Notes under the pieces: model-generated
Databases searched by the model: none
What the model saw: the letters and a program-made list of their open reading frames with translations, nothing else
Told to the model about the DNA's origin: nothing
Program-made: the position numbers and the translations under genes
From: CAWEHU01 sp963808965
GTDB lineage: Bacteria; Pseudomonadota; Alphaproteobacteria; Acetobacterales; Acetobacteraceae
Assembly: GCA_963808965.1 (NCBI GenBank)
Contig: CAWEHU010000016.1
Location: forward strand, 124,001-188,000
DNA length: 64,000 nt
Reading direction: 5' to 3'
Shown here: positions 55,741 through 64,000 of the stretch, one piece after another
Numbering within the stretch: position 1 is the stretch's first letter
How the letters are laid out: each line of letters starts with the position of its first letter

Positions 55741-58372
55741 ATGAACGAGGCTTCCGTCACGGCGCCCGCTCCGGCGGCCGAGGGACTGCGCTACGACTTC
55801 CGCCAAGCCGAGCCGCATTGGCAACGGGTGTGGGCGGAGCGCGGCTGCTTCCGCGTCGAAGACGTGCCCGCGGACGGACGGTCCAAGTACTATGTTCTCG
55901 AAATGTTCCCATACCCCAGCGGAAAGATCCATATGGGGCACGTTCGCAACTATACGCTCGGCGACGTGGTCGCGCGTTACAAGCGAGCGCGCGGTTATTC
56001 GGTGCTGCATCCGATGGGATGGGATGCGTTCGGCCTTCCGGCGGAGAATGCGGCCCGCGAGCGTGGCGTGCATCCCGCTGCCTGGACGCGCGAGAACATC
56101 GCCGCCATGCGGGGCGAGTTGCAGCGGATGGGACTGTCGCTCGACTGGTCGCGCGAGTTCGCGACGTGCGACCCGGATTATTACGGGCAGCAACAACGGT
56201 TGTTCCTCGACCTGTTGCGCGCCGGCTTGGCCGAGCGAAAGGAAGGCTGGGTGAACTGGGACCCGGTCGATAACACGGTGCTCGCGAACGAGCAGGTGAT
56301 CGACGGAAGGGGCTGGCGGTCCGGCGCGCTGGTCGAGAAAAAACGGCTGCCGCAATGGTTCCTGCGTATCACACGCTACGCGGTCGAACTGCGCGCGGGA
56401 CTCCAGGACCTGCCGCGCTGGCCCGAACGCGTGAAAGCGATGCAGGAGAACTGGATCGGTTTCAGCACCGGCGCACGCGTGCGTTTCCACCTTACCCGGC
56501 CGGAAGCCTCGATCGAGGAGGTCGAAGTCTATACCACGCGCCCCGACACGCTATTCGGGATGTCGTTCCTCGCGCTCGCGCCTGAGCATCCGCTGGCCGC
56601 CGCGGTCGCAGAACGCGACCAGGCGGCTGCTGCTTTCGTCGCCGAGTGCCGGCGTCTCGGGACGAGCGAGGCGGTGATCGAGACGGCGGAGAAGGAGGGC
56701 TACGACACCGGGCTTCGGGTTCGTCATCCGTTCATCGAGGGCGCCAGTTTCCCGATCTGGATCGCCAATTTCGTGCTGATGGAATACGGGACCGGCGCGA
56801 TCTTCGGTTGTCCGGCGCACGACCAGCGCGATCTGGAATTTGCCCGCAAATACGCTCTTCCCGTGGTGCCGGTCGTGCTGCCGCCAGGGAAAGATGCGGC
56901 GGATTTCGCGATCGGAGACGAGGCTTATGACGGGCCGGGCACGATCTTCCATTCCGGGTTCCTCGATGGCATGGACGCGGAAGCGGCCAAGCGCGAGGTC
57001 ATCGCGGAACTGGAGCGGCGCGGCACCGGAGAGGGCGTCACCAACTGGCGGCTGCGCGACTGGGGTGTGAGCCGGCAACGGTATTGGGGTTGCCCGATCC
57101 CGGTCATCCATTGCGCGACGTGCGGCATCGTGCCGGTCCCCGACGATCAGTTACCGGTGTTGTTGCCCGAGGATGTGCGCTTCGATCTGCCCGGCAACCC
57201 GCTCGATCACCATCCGACCTGGAAACACGTTGCCTGTCCGCGATGCGGCGGGGCGGCGCGGCGCGAGACCGACACGTTCGATACGTTCGTGGACAGCTCC
57301 TGGTACTTCGCGCGCTTTTGCAGCCCGCACGCGGCCGAACCGGTCGCGCGTCCCGCGGCCGATCATTGGCTGCCCGTCGATCAGTATATCGGCGGGATCG
57401 AGCACGCGATCCTGCACCTGCTCTACTCGCGCTTTTTCGCCCGGGCGATGAAGGAAACCGCGCATCTCGGGGTCGAGGAGCCGTTCGCGGGGCTGTTCAC
57501 GCAAGGCATGGTGACGCACGCCAGCTACCGCACGGTGGACGGGCGCTGGCTTTATCCCGAGGAAGTCGAGCGGCGCCCGGATGGGGTCGCGGTCGCACGC
57601 GCGACCGGCGAGCCGGTGACGGTCGGGCGCGTCGAGGCAATGTCGAAGTCGAAGCGCAATACCGTGGACCCCGGAGCCATCATCGCGCGATACGGGGCCG
57701 ACACGGCCCGCTGGTTCATCCTGTCGGACAATCCGCCCGAGCGCGACATGGAGTGGACCGAGGCGGGGGTCGCCGGGGCGTTCCGCTTCACCCAGCGGCT
57801 GTTCCGTCTCGTCGATGCAGTGCCGCCGGCGGATCCGGAGCGGGAACCGGCCGCAACAGGGGAGGGCGCTCTCGCCTTGCGGCGCGCGACGCACCGGACG
57901 ATCGCCGCGGTGACGGAGGCGCTGGAAGGGTTCGCCTTCAACGTGGCCGTGGCGCGGCTCCATGAGTTCGCGAACGCCATCGCCGATGCCGAACGGGGCG
58001 CGAGCGGGGAGGGGCTCGATGGCGCGAGGCGTGAGGCGGTGGAGGTTCTGGCCCGGCTGCTATCCCCGATGATGCCGCACCTCGCCGAGGAGATGCACGC
58101 CCACCTCAATCCAGGTGGTTCCGCGCTCGTCGCTCGATCTGCCCTGGCCGGAGGCGGACGCCTCGCTCGTGAAGGCCGAGCATTTGACCATCGCGGTCCA
58201 GGTCATGGGCAAGCTGCGGGGCACGGTGACGGCTGTTCCGGACGCGGACCCGTCGGAGGTGATAGCGGCGGCGGAAGCCGAGCCGAATGTCGCGCGGGCA
58301 CTGGCGGGGAAGCGAATCCTCAAGCGCATCCACGTGCCGAACAGGATCGTCAATTTCGTGGTCGCGGGCTGA
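55741..58372 (+). CDS. leuS: Leucyl-tRNA synthetase (frame break near the C-terminus)
   Basis: About 877 aa, essential. ATG 55741 follows AGGAGC. HIGH-type EMFPYPSGKIHMGHVRNYTL; HPMGWDAFGLPAENAA; editing domain VEVYTTRPDTLFGMSFLALA; SRQRYWGCPIPVIHCATC; CPRCGGAARRETDTFDTFVD; DQYIGGIEHAILHLLYSRFF; KMSKS equivalent VEAMSKSKRNTVDPGAIIAR. The main frame loses homology after HLAEEMHAHLNPG. The true C-terminus (LDLPWPEADASLVKAEHLTI, AVQVMGKLRGTVTAVPDADP, HVPNRIVNFVVAG) follows one extra base at about 58110-58130 and ends at 58372. Without the correction the frame reads into lptE, giving an artefactual fusion. Confidence 0.95.
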
Positions 58373-58374
58373 GG

Positions 58375-58908
58375 ATGATGCGCCGCCGAGAGCTTCTTGC
58401 GTTGAGCGCCGGGTTCTCCCTGGCGGGGTGCGGTTTCCGGCCGGTCTACATGCCCACGGCGTCAGGCGGGCCGGGGATCGCGCAGCGGGAACTCGGTGCG
58501 ATCAATGTCGGGATCATTCCCGACCGGCCCGGTCAGTTGCTGCGGCAGGCGCTGCAAAAGCGCTTTGAAGGGTCAGGCGGGGGGGCCGCTCAGAAATACG
58601 ATCTCGGCGTTGATTACAGCATTGCCGGGGAGGGTATCGCCATCCTGCAGGACAACTCCGTGACCCGCATCCGCCTGATCGCGCGAGGGAACTGGACATT
58701 ACGGGCGCAGGACCCGGGCGGGACACGGCTTGCTTCGGGCTCTGCACGGGCGCTCGATGGCCTCAACATCCTGGACCAGCAATTTTTTGCCGCCGATCTG
58801 GAGAACGAGACCGTTCAGCGTCGCCTCGCCGAGCAGATCGCGGACCAGATCACGCTCCAGCTCGCGGCCTATTTCCGCCACCATGCAGCGACTGCTGCCG
58901 CCGGGTAG
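58375..58908 (+). CDS. lptE: LPS-assembly lipoprotein LptE
   Basis: 177 aa; start ATG 58375 or 58378, 2-5 bp after leuS. Lipoprotein signal RRRELLALSAGFSLAGCGFR (lipobox LAGC) then FRPVYMPTASG; GQLLRQALQKRFEGSGGG; KYDLGVDYSIAGEGIAILQD; RIRLIARGNWTLRAQDPGGT; the C-terminal LAEQIADQITLQLAAYFRH is typical of alphaproteobacterial LptE (LPS assembly, partner of LptD). Gene order leuS-lptE-holA is standard. Confidence 0.9.
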   Translation: MMRRRELLALSAGFSLAGCGFRPVYMPTASGGPGIAQRELGAINVGIIPDRPGQLLRQALQKRFEGSGGGAAQKYDLGVDYSIAGEGIAILQDNSVTRIRLIARGNWTLRAQDPGGTRLASGSARALDGLNILDQQFFAADLENETVQRRLAEQIADQITLQLAAYFRHHAATAAAG

Positions 58909-58914
58909 AACCCG

Positions 58915-59943
58915 GTGAAGATCGATGCCCGGAGGGTCGCGGGATTCCTCCGCGATCCCGGGGCCTGCCGTGTCGTGCTTCTTCACGGCGAGGATTCCGG
59001 CCTGATCCACGAGCGGGCCGAACTGCTCATTGCGGCCGTGCTCGGCTCCTCCCGCGATCCTTTCCGGTTCTCGGAGCTGGACCGTGGCATGACTGCCCGG
59101 CTCGACGAGGAGGCGTCGGCTTTGTCTCTGACAGGGGGACGTCGCGTGGTCCGGGTCCGAGAGGCGACGGACGCCGCGGCCGTCCCGGTCAAGGCTGTGC
59201 TGGCGGGCAAGGCCGAGGCGCTGGTCATCCTCGAAGCGCCGGGACTTTCGACCCGGTCGAAGCTGCATACGCTCCTTGAGCGAGCCCCGGATGGCGCATC
59301 TATCGCCTGCTATAACGAAGAGGGACAAAGCCTGGAGCGGACAATCCAGAGTACGCTTGCCGGGGCCAAGGTGACGGCGGACACTGACGCGGTCGTCTGG
59401 CTTGCCTCCCAGCTTGGGGCAGACCGGGCGGCCACGCGGCAAGAGCTTGAGAAACTGGCGGTGCATGCGGGAGCCGGTGGGCGAGTGAACGTTGAGATGG
59501 CTCGCGCCTGTGTCGGCGACTTGGGCGGGCTCTCCCTCGAGGATGCATTGTTCTCGGCCACCGAGGGCGAGGTGGCGAAAGCGGACCGGGCCATCGAATT
59601 GGCTCTATCCGAAGGCGCGAGCGCAGTAGGGGTGCTGAGGGCCGGGCTTATGCACCTGCAGCGCTTGCACCGGATAGCGGCGTCTATCGCGGATGGCGTG
59701 CCGCGCGAGAACGCGATCCGCGCAGCGCGGCCTCCTGTGTTCTTCAAGCGTATCGGGTCCGTGACGCGGGCTCTCGGCCTATGGACCCCCAACGCACTGG
59801 CGGCCGCTTCGATGGCCTGGGGAGAAGCCGAGCAGGCCTGCAAGCGAACCGGAGCGCCAGCCGACGCACTCTGCAAGCGAGCCGTGCTCGCCTTGGCGTG
59901 GCGTGCGGCCGAACGCAGAGCAAGATCAAGCCCGGCTGAGTAG
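58915..59943 (+). CDS. holA: DNA polymerase III delta subunit
   Basis: 342 aa with a GTG start at 58915. KIDARRVAGFLRDPGACRVV, LLHGEDSGLIHERAELLIAA, RVREATDAAAVPVKAVLAGK, AEALVILEAPGLSTRSKLHT, VVWLASQLGADRAATRQELE, KLAVHAGAGGRVNVEMARAC, SLEDALFSATEGEVAKADRA. Clamp-loader subunit. Its 3' end overlaps parB by 18 bp, tail to tail. Confidence 0.9.
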   Translation: MKIDARRVAGFLRDPGACRVVLLHGEDSGLIHERAELLIAAVLGSSRDPFRFSELDRGMTARLDEEASALSLTGGRRVVRVREATDAAAVPVKAVLAGKAEALVILEAPGLSTRSKLHTLLERAPDGASIACYNEEGQSLERTIQSTLAGAKVTADTDAVVWLASQLGADRAATRQELEKLAVHAGAGGRVNVEMARACVGDLGGLSLEDALFSATEGEVAKADRAIELALSEGASAVGVLRAGLMHLQRLHRIAASIADGVPRENAIRAARPPVFFKRIGSVTRALGLWTPNALAAASMAWGEAEQACKRTGAPADALCKRAVLALAWRAAERRARSSPAE

Positions 59944-60787
59944 CGCCACCAGCCCGTCGAGCTGATCCAGGCTCGAGTAGTGAAGTTGAACGGTGCCCCC
60001 CGGACCCCGATGGCCGATCTGCACCCGCAGTCCCAGCTTCTCGGCCAGCTCTCGCTCGAGAGCTTCGGTCTCCTTGTTCCTCCCGGCGGGTCGCCTCAAT
60101 TCCTCCGATGCCGGCGCGGGCCGCCCGGCGACCAGGGCTTCGGTCTGCCGGACGTTCAGACCGCGAGAGATCACCGCCAAGGCGGCTTTTTGCGGTTCCG
60201 GATGCATCAGCAAAGCACGGGCGTGACCTGCTGAGAGGCTGCCTTTGCGGACTTCCTCCTGCACCGGGGAAGGAAGGTTGAGCAGGCGGACGGTGTTCGC
60301 GACATGACTGCGTGACTTGCCCACCGCCCGCGCGAGCTGATCCTGTTTGAGCCCAAACTCCGTGCCCAGTCGCCGGTATCCCTCCGCCTCTTCGATCGCG
60401 TTCAGATCCTCCCTTTGCAGGTTCTCGACCAGGGCGCCGGCCATGGCATCCGCGTCCGAGAGGCCGCGCACGAGTGTGGGCACTTCATGCAGCCCCGCCA
60501 GCTGAGCTGCGCGCCAGCGCCGCTCTCCGGCAATGATCTGAAAGCGACCCGAGGACGTCGGATGCGGCCTGGCCAGCAATGGCTGAAGAATGCCCCTGGC
60601 CTTCACCGAACTCGGTAAGCTCGGCAAGGCTATCCGCCTCTAAGGGTGCCCGGGGCTGGAACGGACCTGGTTCAAGCAGCTCGACCGGCATCTCGCGAAC
60701 CCCCGCACTGGGAGAAATGCTCGGGAGTTCACCGAGCAAGGCGGCGAGTCCCCGGCCCAAACGAGGCCCCGCGTCCTTGCCGGTCAT
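59926..60787 (-). CDS. parB: Chromosome-partitioning protein ParB (frame break)
   Basis: About 287 aa. N-terminus GPRLGRGLAALLGELPS, then MPVELLEPGPFQPRAPLEAD, SLAELTE; one extra base at about 60605; then SVKARGILQPLLARP, FQIIAGERRWRAAQLAGLHE (the CTP-binding GERR box), ALVENLQREDLNAIEEAEGY, RRLGTEFGLKQDQLARAVGK, SRSHVANTVRLLNLPSPVQE (HTH that reads parS). C-terminal dimerisation EALERELAEKLGLRVQIGHR, LDQLDGLVALLSR. Overlaps the parA end by 4 bp. Confidence 0.93.
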
Positions 60788-61597
60788 GCCGTGGCCTTCT
60801 TCCCGGCGAGCTCGCGTTTCAGCAACTCGCCGGCAAGCCGGACATAGGCTTGCGCGCCGGAAGAGCGGAAATCGTAGAGGAGGACGGGCTTGCCATGACT
60901 GGGCGCTTCCGAAATCCGGATATTTCTGGGAATGACGGTTTCGTAGACTAGGTCGCCAAAAAAGCCGCGCGAGTCCGCCGCGACGAGTTCGGAGAGGTTA
61001 TTCCGTCGGTCAAACATGGTCAGCACGATCCCCTGCAGAACGAGAGTCGGATTGAGCCCACGCCGGACGAAATCGATCGTGCGCACGAGGTGCGAAATGC
61101 CTTCTAGGGCGAAAAACTCGCATTGCAGCGGAACCAGCACGGCATCCGCCGCGACGAGGGCGTTGAGCGTGAGCAGGCCGAGACTGGGCGGGCAGTCCAC
61201 AAGGACGAAGCGGAAGGGACTTGGACCGAGCCGGAGAGGCTGGAGGGCTTGCCGCAAGCAGGTACTCGCGCCGCCGCATCTCGACGAGCTCGATCTCAGC
61301 TCCCGCCAGATCAGGCTCGGCCGGAATAAGCCAGAGATCGGGAACCTGCGTCGGCTGCGCCGTTTCGTCGAACCGGCTGCCCCCGGAAAGCAGCCGGTAG
61401 CTGCCTGGCTGCCGGTCGGCCGGACCGAGCCCGAGGCCGGTCGAGGCGTTGCCCTGCGGATCTAAATCGATCACGAGGGTGGTCCGACCCGCGGCGGCGA
61501 GAGCGGTGGCCAAATTGATCGCCGTCGTGGTTTTCCCGACCCCGCCCTTCTGATTGGCGATCGCCAGTATGCGGGGCGGGGAGTTTGGTACTTCTAT
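60784..61597 (-). CDS. parA: Chromosome-partitioning ATPase ParA (frame break; start unclear)
   Basis: About 270 aa. Deviant Walker A in ILAIANQKGGVGKTTTAINL, then VIDLDPQGNASTGLGLGPAD, DLWLIPAEPDLAGAEIELVE, RREYL; one extra base at about 61261; LRQALQPLRLGPSPFRFVLV, DCPPSLGLLTLNALVAADAV, LVPLQCEFFALEGISHLVRT, YETVIPRNIRISEAPSHGKP. Between the rsmG stop (61605) and the Walker A no ATG, GTG or TTG is in frame; the nearest start-like triplet is ATA at 61597. A base error here is the simplest explanation. Confidence 0.92.
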
Positions 61598-61604
61598 GTC
61601 GAAC

Positions 61605-62198
61605 TCAGGAGGGAGCTCCGGCAGGGGCGATCTCGCTGATGCGTAGGATGGTCGCGTCTGGCGCGGTCCGACTCGGGAACCGTTCCACTTGCATCTGCCA
61701 CTGCCGGCGAGCCTGCGTCAATTCCGCTTCCACCGACGCTCCCTTTAGAAGCAAGCAGACGCCGCTACTCGGTTGCAGCAAAGGGTGGGCGGCTGCGAGC
61801 AGTCCAGGAAGTTGCGCGAAGGCGCGCGCCGTGACGAGCGGGGCGGGAGGGAGCGATGCGAATTCGGCCCGGACTGGCTGTACCCGCACCGGAGCTCCCG
61901 TGACGCGGCCAGCTTCTCGCAGGAACGCCGCCTTGCGCTGGTCCGCTTCGACGAGATCGAATTGGACCCCGGTTGCCAGAGCGATCACCAATCCGGGCAG
62001 GCCGGCTCCGGAACCGAGATCGATCGCGCGGGAGACCCCGGCCGGAAGCAGGTCAATCAGTTGCAGGGAGTCGAGGATGTGCCTTTCCCATAAAGCGGCT
62101 TCGGATGCGCGAGCGATCAAATTGATCCGCCGGTTCCAGCGCAACAGGAGGGCCGCAAAAACTTCCAAGCGCTGCTGCGTCGCTCGCTCGAGTTTCAC
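61605..62198 (-). CDS. rsmG: 16S rRNA (guanine-N7) methyltransferase RsmG
   Basis: 197 aa, GTG start at 62198. Methylates G527 of 16S rRNA. LERATQQRLEVFAALLLRWN, RRINLIARASEAALWERHIL, DSLQLIDLLPAGVSRAIDLG, SGAGLPGLVIALATGVQFDL (SAM site), VEADQRKAAFLREAGRVTGA, LVTARAFAQLPGLL. Complete. The start codon lies inside the parS palindrome. Confidence 0.93.
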   Translation of the reverse strand: MKLERATQQRLEVFAALLLRWNRRINLIARASEAALWERHILDSLQLIDLLPAGVSRAIDLGSGAGLPGLVIALATGVQFDLVEADQRKAAFLREAGRVTGAPVRVQPVRAEFASLPPAPLVTARAFAQLPGLLAAAHPLLQPSSGVCLLLKGASVEAELTQARRQWQMQVERFPSRTAPDATILRISEIAPAGAPS

Positions 62199-62205
62199 GT
62201 GAAAC
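62192..62205. promoter_or_regulatory. parS centromere-like site
   Basis: GTTTCACGTGAAAC, a perfect 14-bp palindrome identical to the core of the bacterial parS consensus TGTTTCACGTGAAACA; only the outermost base pair differs (A..G instead of T..A). It lies between the mnmG stop and the rsmG coding start, overlapping the GTG start codon, about 1.4 kb from parB. ParB should load here. Confidence 0.9.
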
Positions 62206-62206
62206 G

Positions 62207-64000
62207 CTAACCGGGCGTCCGGCCGCGTACATGAGCAGCGAGGGCCGCCAAGGCGGCGGGAGTCATCCCTTGAATGCGGCTGGCTACGCTCAGAGTAAGC
62301 GGAGCGGTCGACGAAAGCTTGTCACGAAGCTCGCGAGAGAGCCCCCCGACCTCGTCGAACCTGACCCCGGCCAGGGAAACCGCCTCCTCACATCGAAGGA
62401 CACGAATTTCGGCGTTCTGGCGCCGGAGATAGCCGGCGTAGCGGGCTTCGGCTTGCAGCTGAGTTCAGCACCCGGCCGGGCAAGCTGCTCAGCCATGGGA
62501 AGGCGGTGAGCAGCCGCGGCCCGATTTCCTCCTCCGCGCCGAGGAGGTCCAGCACGGACTGCCATCGCCCGTCACGGCGCAGTTGGAGCCCGGCCTTTTT
62601 GAGGGCGGCGGGTGCACCTCCTTCGGCCTCAGCCCGGAGTTCTCGCCGCGTCGAGTGACTCGGCAAAAGAGCGGAACCGCCCTTCGCGTTCCTTCCCGAC
62701 GCAACTCCAGGCCAGCCCCTTCGGTGTGACACGGAGATCCGCGTTATCGGCTCGAAGAGTAAGCCGGAATTCGGCCCGGGAGGTGAACATCCGGTACGGC
62801 TCGCTGACCCCCTGCGTCGTTAGGTCATCGATCAGCACGCCGATATAGGCGTCGGCGCGATCCAAGCGAACCGGATCGGAGCCCCCAGCCCGTCGGGCTG
62901 CATTGAGCCCGGCCATCAGACCCTGCGCCGCCGCCTCCTCGTACCCCGTCGTACCGTTGATTTGCCCCGCCAGGAACAGGCCTGGCACACGCTTCACCTC
63001 GAGGGAGGGCAAGAGCGAACGAGGATCGATATAATCGTACTCGACCGCGTAGCCGGGCCGCACCATGGCGGCGCGCTCCAAGCCCGGTATGGTCGCCAGC
63101 ACGGCTCGCTGCACCTCTTCAGGCAGGCTGTTCGAGATCCCGTTGGGGTAGACGAGATCGCTGTCGAGGCCCTCCGGCTCAAGAAAAAGGAGGTGCCGGT
63201 CCCGTTCCGCGAACCGCACCACCTTGTCCTCGATGGAGGGACAGTAACGCGGCCCCCGCCCGGAAATCCCCCCGCCATAGACGGCTGACCGGTGCAGATT
63301 CTCGCGGATGATCGCGTGAGTGGCAGGGGTGGTCGCGGTGATTCGGCAAGCGATCTGCGGGTTTTCGATACGATCCGTCATCGTGCTGAACGGCTCGGGT
63401 GTCATGTCGCCGGGGTCGGAAGTGAGTTCCTCCCAATCGATCGTGCTTTTGGCGAGACGGGGCGGGGTTCCTGTCTTCAGGCGGCCGAGCGGAAGGCCGA
63501 GATGACCGAGGGTGCGAGCGAGACCGATCGAGGGTGCCTCTCCGAGGCGGCCCGCCGGGATTTGCTTATCCCCGATATGGACCACCCCCCGGAGGAACGT
63601 CCCCGTCGTGAGCACGACGGCACCGGAGGCGATTCGAGTCCCATCGGCACAGCGGACCGCGCGTATCCCGGTTGGGCCTACTTCGAGGTCGTCCACGCCT
63701 GAGCCGCGGATTTCGAGCCCCTCTGTCGCGGCTAGCAGGTCGGACACGGCACGGCGGTACAAGCCCCTATCGGCCTGAGCCCGCGGTCCTCGGACCGCAG
63801 GCCCCTTGCTCCGATTCAGCAACTTGAAATGAATGCCCGCTCGATCGGCGGCTCTCCCCATGATCCCGTCGAGAGCGTCGATCTCGCGGACGAGATGGCC
63901 CTTGCCGATGCCGCCGATCGAGGGATTGCAGGACATCTCTCCGATCGTGTCCAGCCGATGCGTGAGAAGCAATGTCCGAGCGCCCACGCGTGCCGCCGCA
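62207..64000 (-). CDS. mnmG: tRNA uridine 5-carboxymethylaminomethyl enzyme MnmG (5' end cut off; frame breaks)
   Basis: FAD protein that, with MnmE, modifies U34 of tRNAs. The gene enters the window from the right edge at AAARVGARTLLLTHRLDTIG, so about 20-25 N-terminal residues including GGGHAG are outside. Seen: EMSCNPSIGGIGKGHLVREI, DALDGIMGRAADRAGIHFKL, VVLTTGTFLRGVVHIGDKQI, RLKTGTPPRLAKSTIDWEEL, SGRGPRYCPSIEDKVVRFAE, RPGYAVEYDYIDPRSLLPSL, GLFLAGQINGTTGYEEAAAQ, MFTSRAEFRLTLRADNADLR. Extra bases near 62655 and 62462 break the C-terminus; after the second, LQAEARYAGYLRRQNAEIRV, ALAALAAHVRGRTPG ends at 62207. Confidence 0.94.

Noticed and set aside
58115..58908. Apparent leuS-lptE fusion in one frame
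   Set aside because: The true leuS C-terminus is in the next frame (58115-58372) and lptE has its own start and lipobox, so the fusion is caused by one extra base.

Overview
The window looks like an alphaproteobacterial chromosome. It is GC-rich throughout except for a more mixed stretch in the first 3.4 kb. The right end has the arrangement typical of the alphaproteobacterial origin region: mnmG-rsmG-parA-parB on the minus strand meeting leuS-lptE-holA on the plus strand, with a perfect 14-bp parS palindrome at the mnmG/rsmG junction. Other genes (DUF1178, DUF1328, DUF445, several Leu-binding-type periplasmic proteins, a pimeloyl-CoA-like acyl-CoA dehydrogenase pair) also fit an alphaproteobacterium, possibly of Rhodospirillales or Hyphomicrobiales type. 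I cannot name a genus.

Layout. 1-3.75 kb is a decayed accessory region: no intact gene, remnants of a trypsin-like protease and, on the minus strand, a broken hamA-type (DUF1837, Hachiman anti-phage) gene. 3.8-6.8 kb holds a VOC protein, two overlapping TetR-type regulators and a NarL/LuxR-type regulator. 7-17 kb is catabolic: a periplasmic binding protein, fumarylacetoacetase, an FAD aromatic hydroxylase, acetate kinase and a 5-oxoprolinase/hydantoinase. 17.2-20 kb has tandem repeats and small conserved genes. 20.1-25.7 kb is one minus-strand sulfate-assimilation operon: siroheme synthase N-part, cobA, cysJ, cysH, cysI. 25.9-26.6 kb is a tandem repeat block. 26.7-30.6 kb has DUF445, an LLM oxidoreductase, small membrane or secreted proteins and a Nudix hydrolase.

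30.7-39.8 kb is the most unusual part. A class III cyclase/AAA/TPR regulator, a small NHLP-like peptide and a B12-type radical SAM RiPP maturase lie head to tail on the minus strand. Divergent from them, across a CRP-like box, is a papain-family protease. Next to it is a second papain-family protease fused to a seven-repeat PLL-like propeller, followed 5 bp later by a chagasin-like (I42) inhibitor of papain-type proteases. I propose these as one peptide-maturation and protease/inhibitor island.

40.2-55.7 kb has an MHS-type transporter, an eight-gene minus-strand acyl-CoA degradation operon (pimF/pimC/pimD-like, NDP-forming CoA ligase, binding protein, SDR, BKACE, AMP-forming ligase) and a divergent plus-strand set (binding protein, 3-hydroxyacyl-CoA dehydrogenase, thioesterase). 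55.7-64 kb is the origin-proximal core.

At least 17 frame breaks interrupt otherwise well-conserved genes, including the normally essential leuS, the core genes mnmG, parA and parB, and cysI. Nearly all are one extra base. This looks like a consensus or assembly error in the source sequence rather than mass gene death; I annotate those genes as single CDS and give the break positions.
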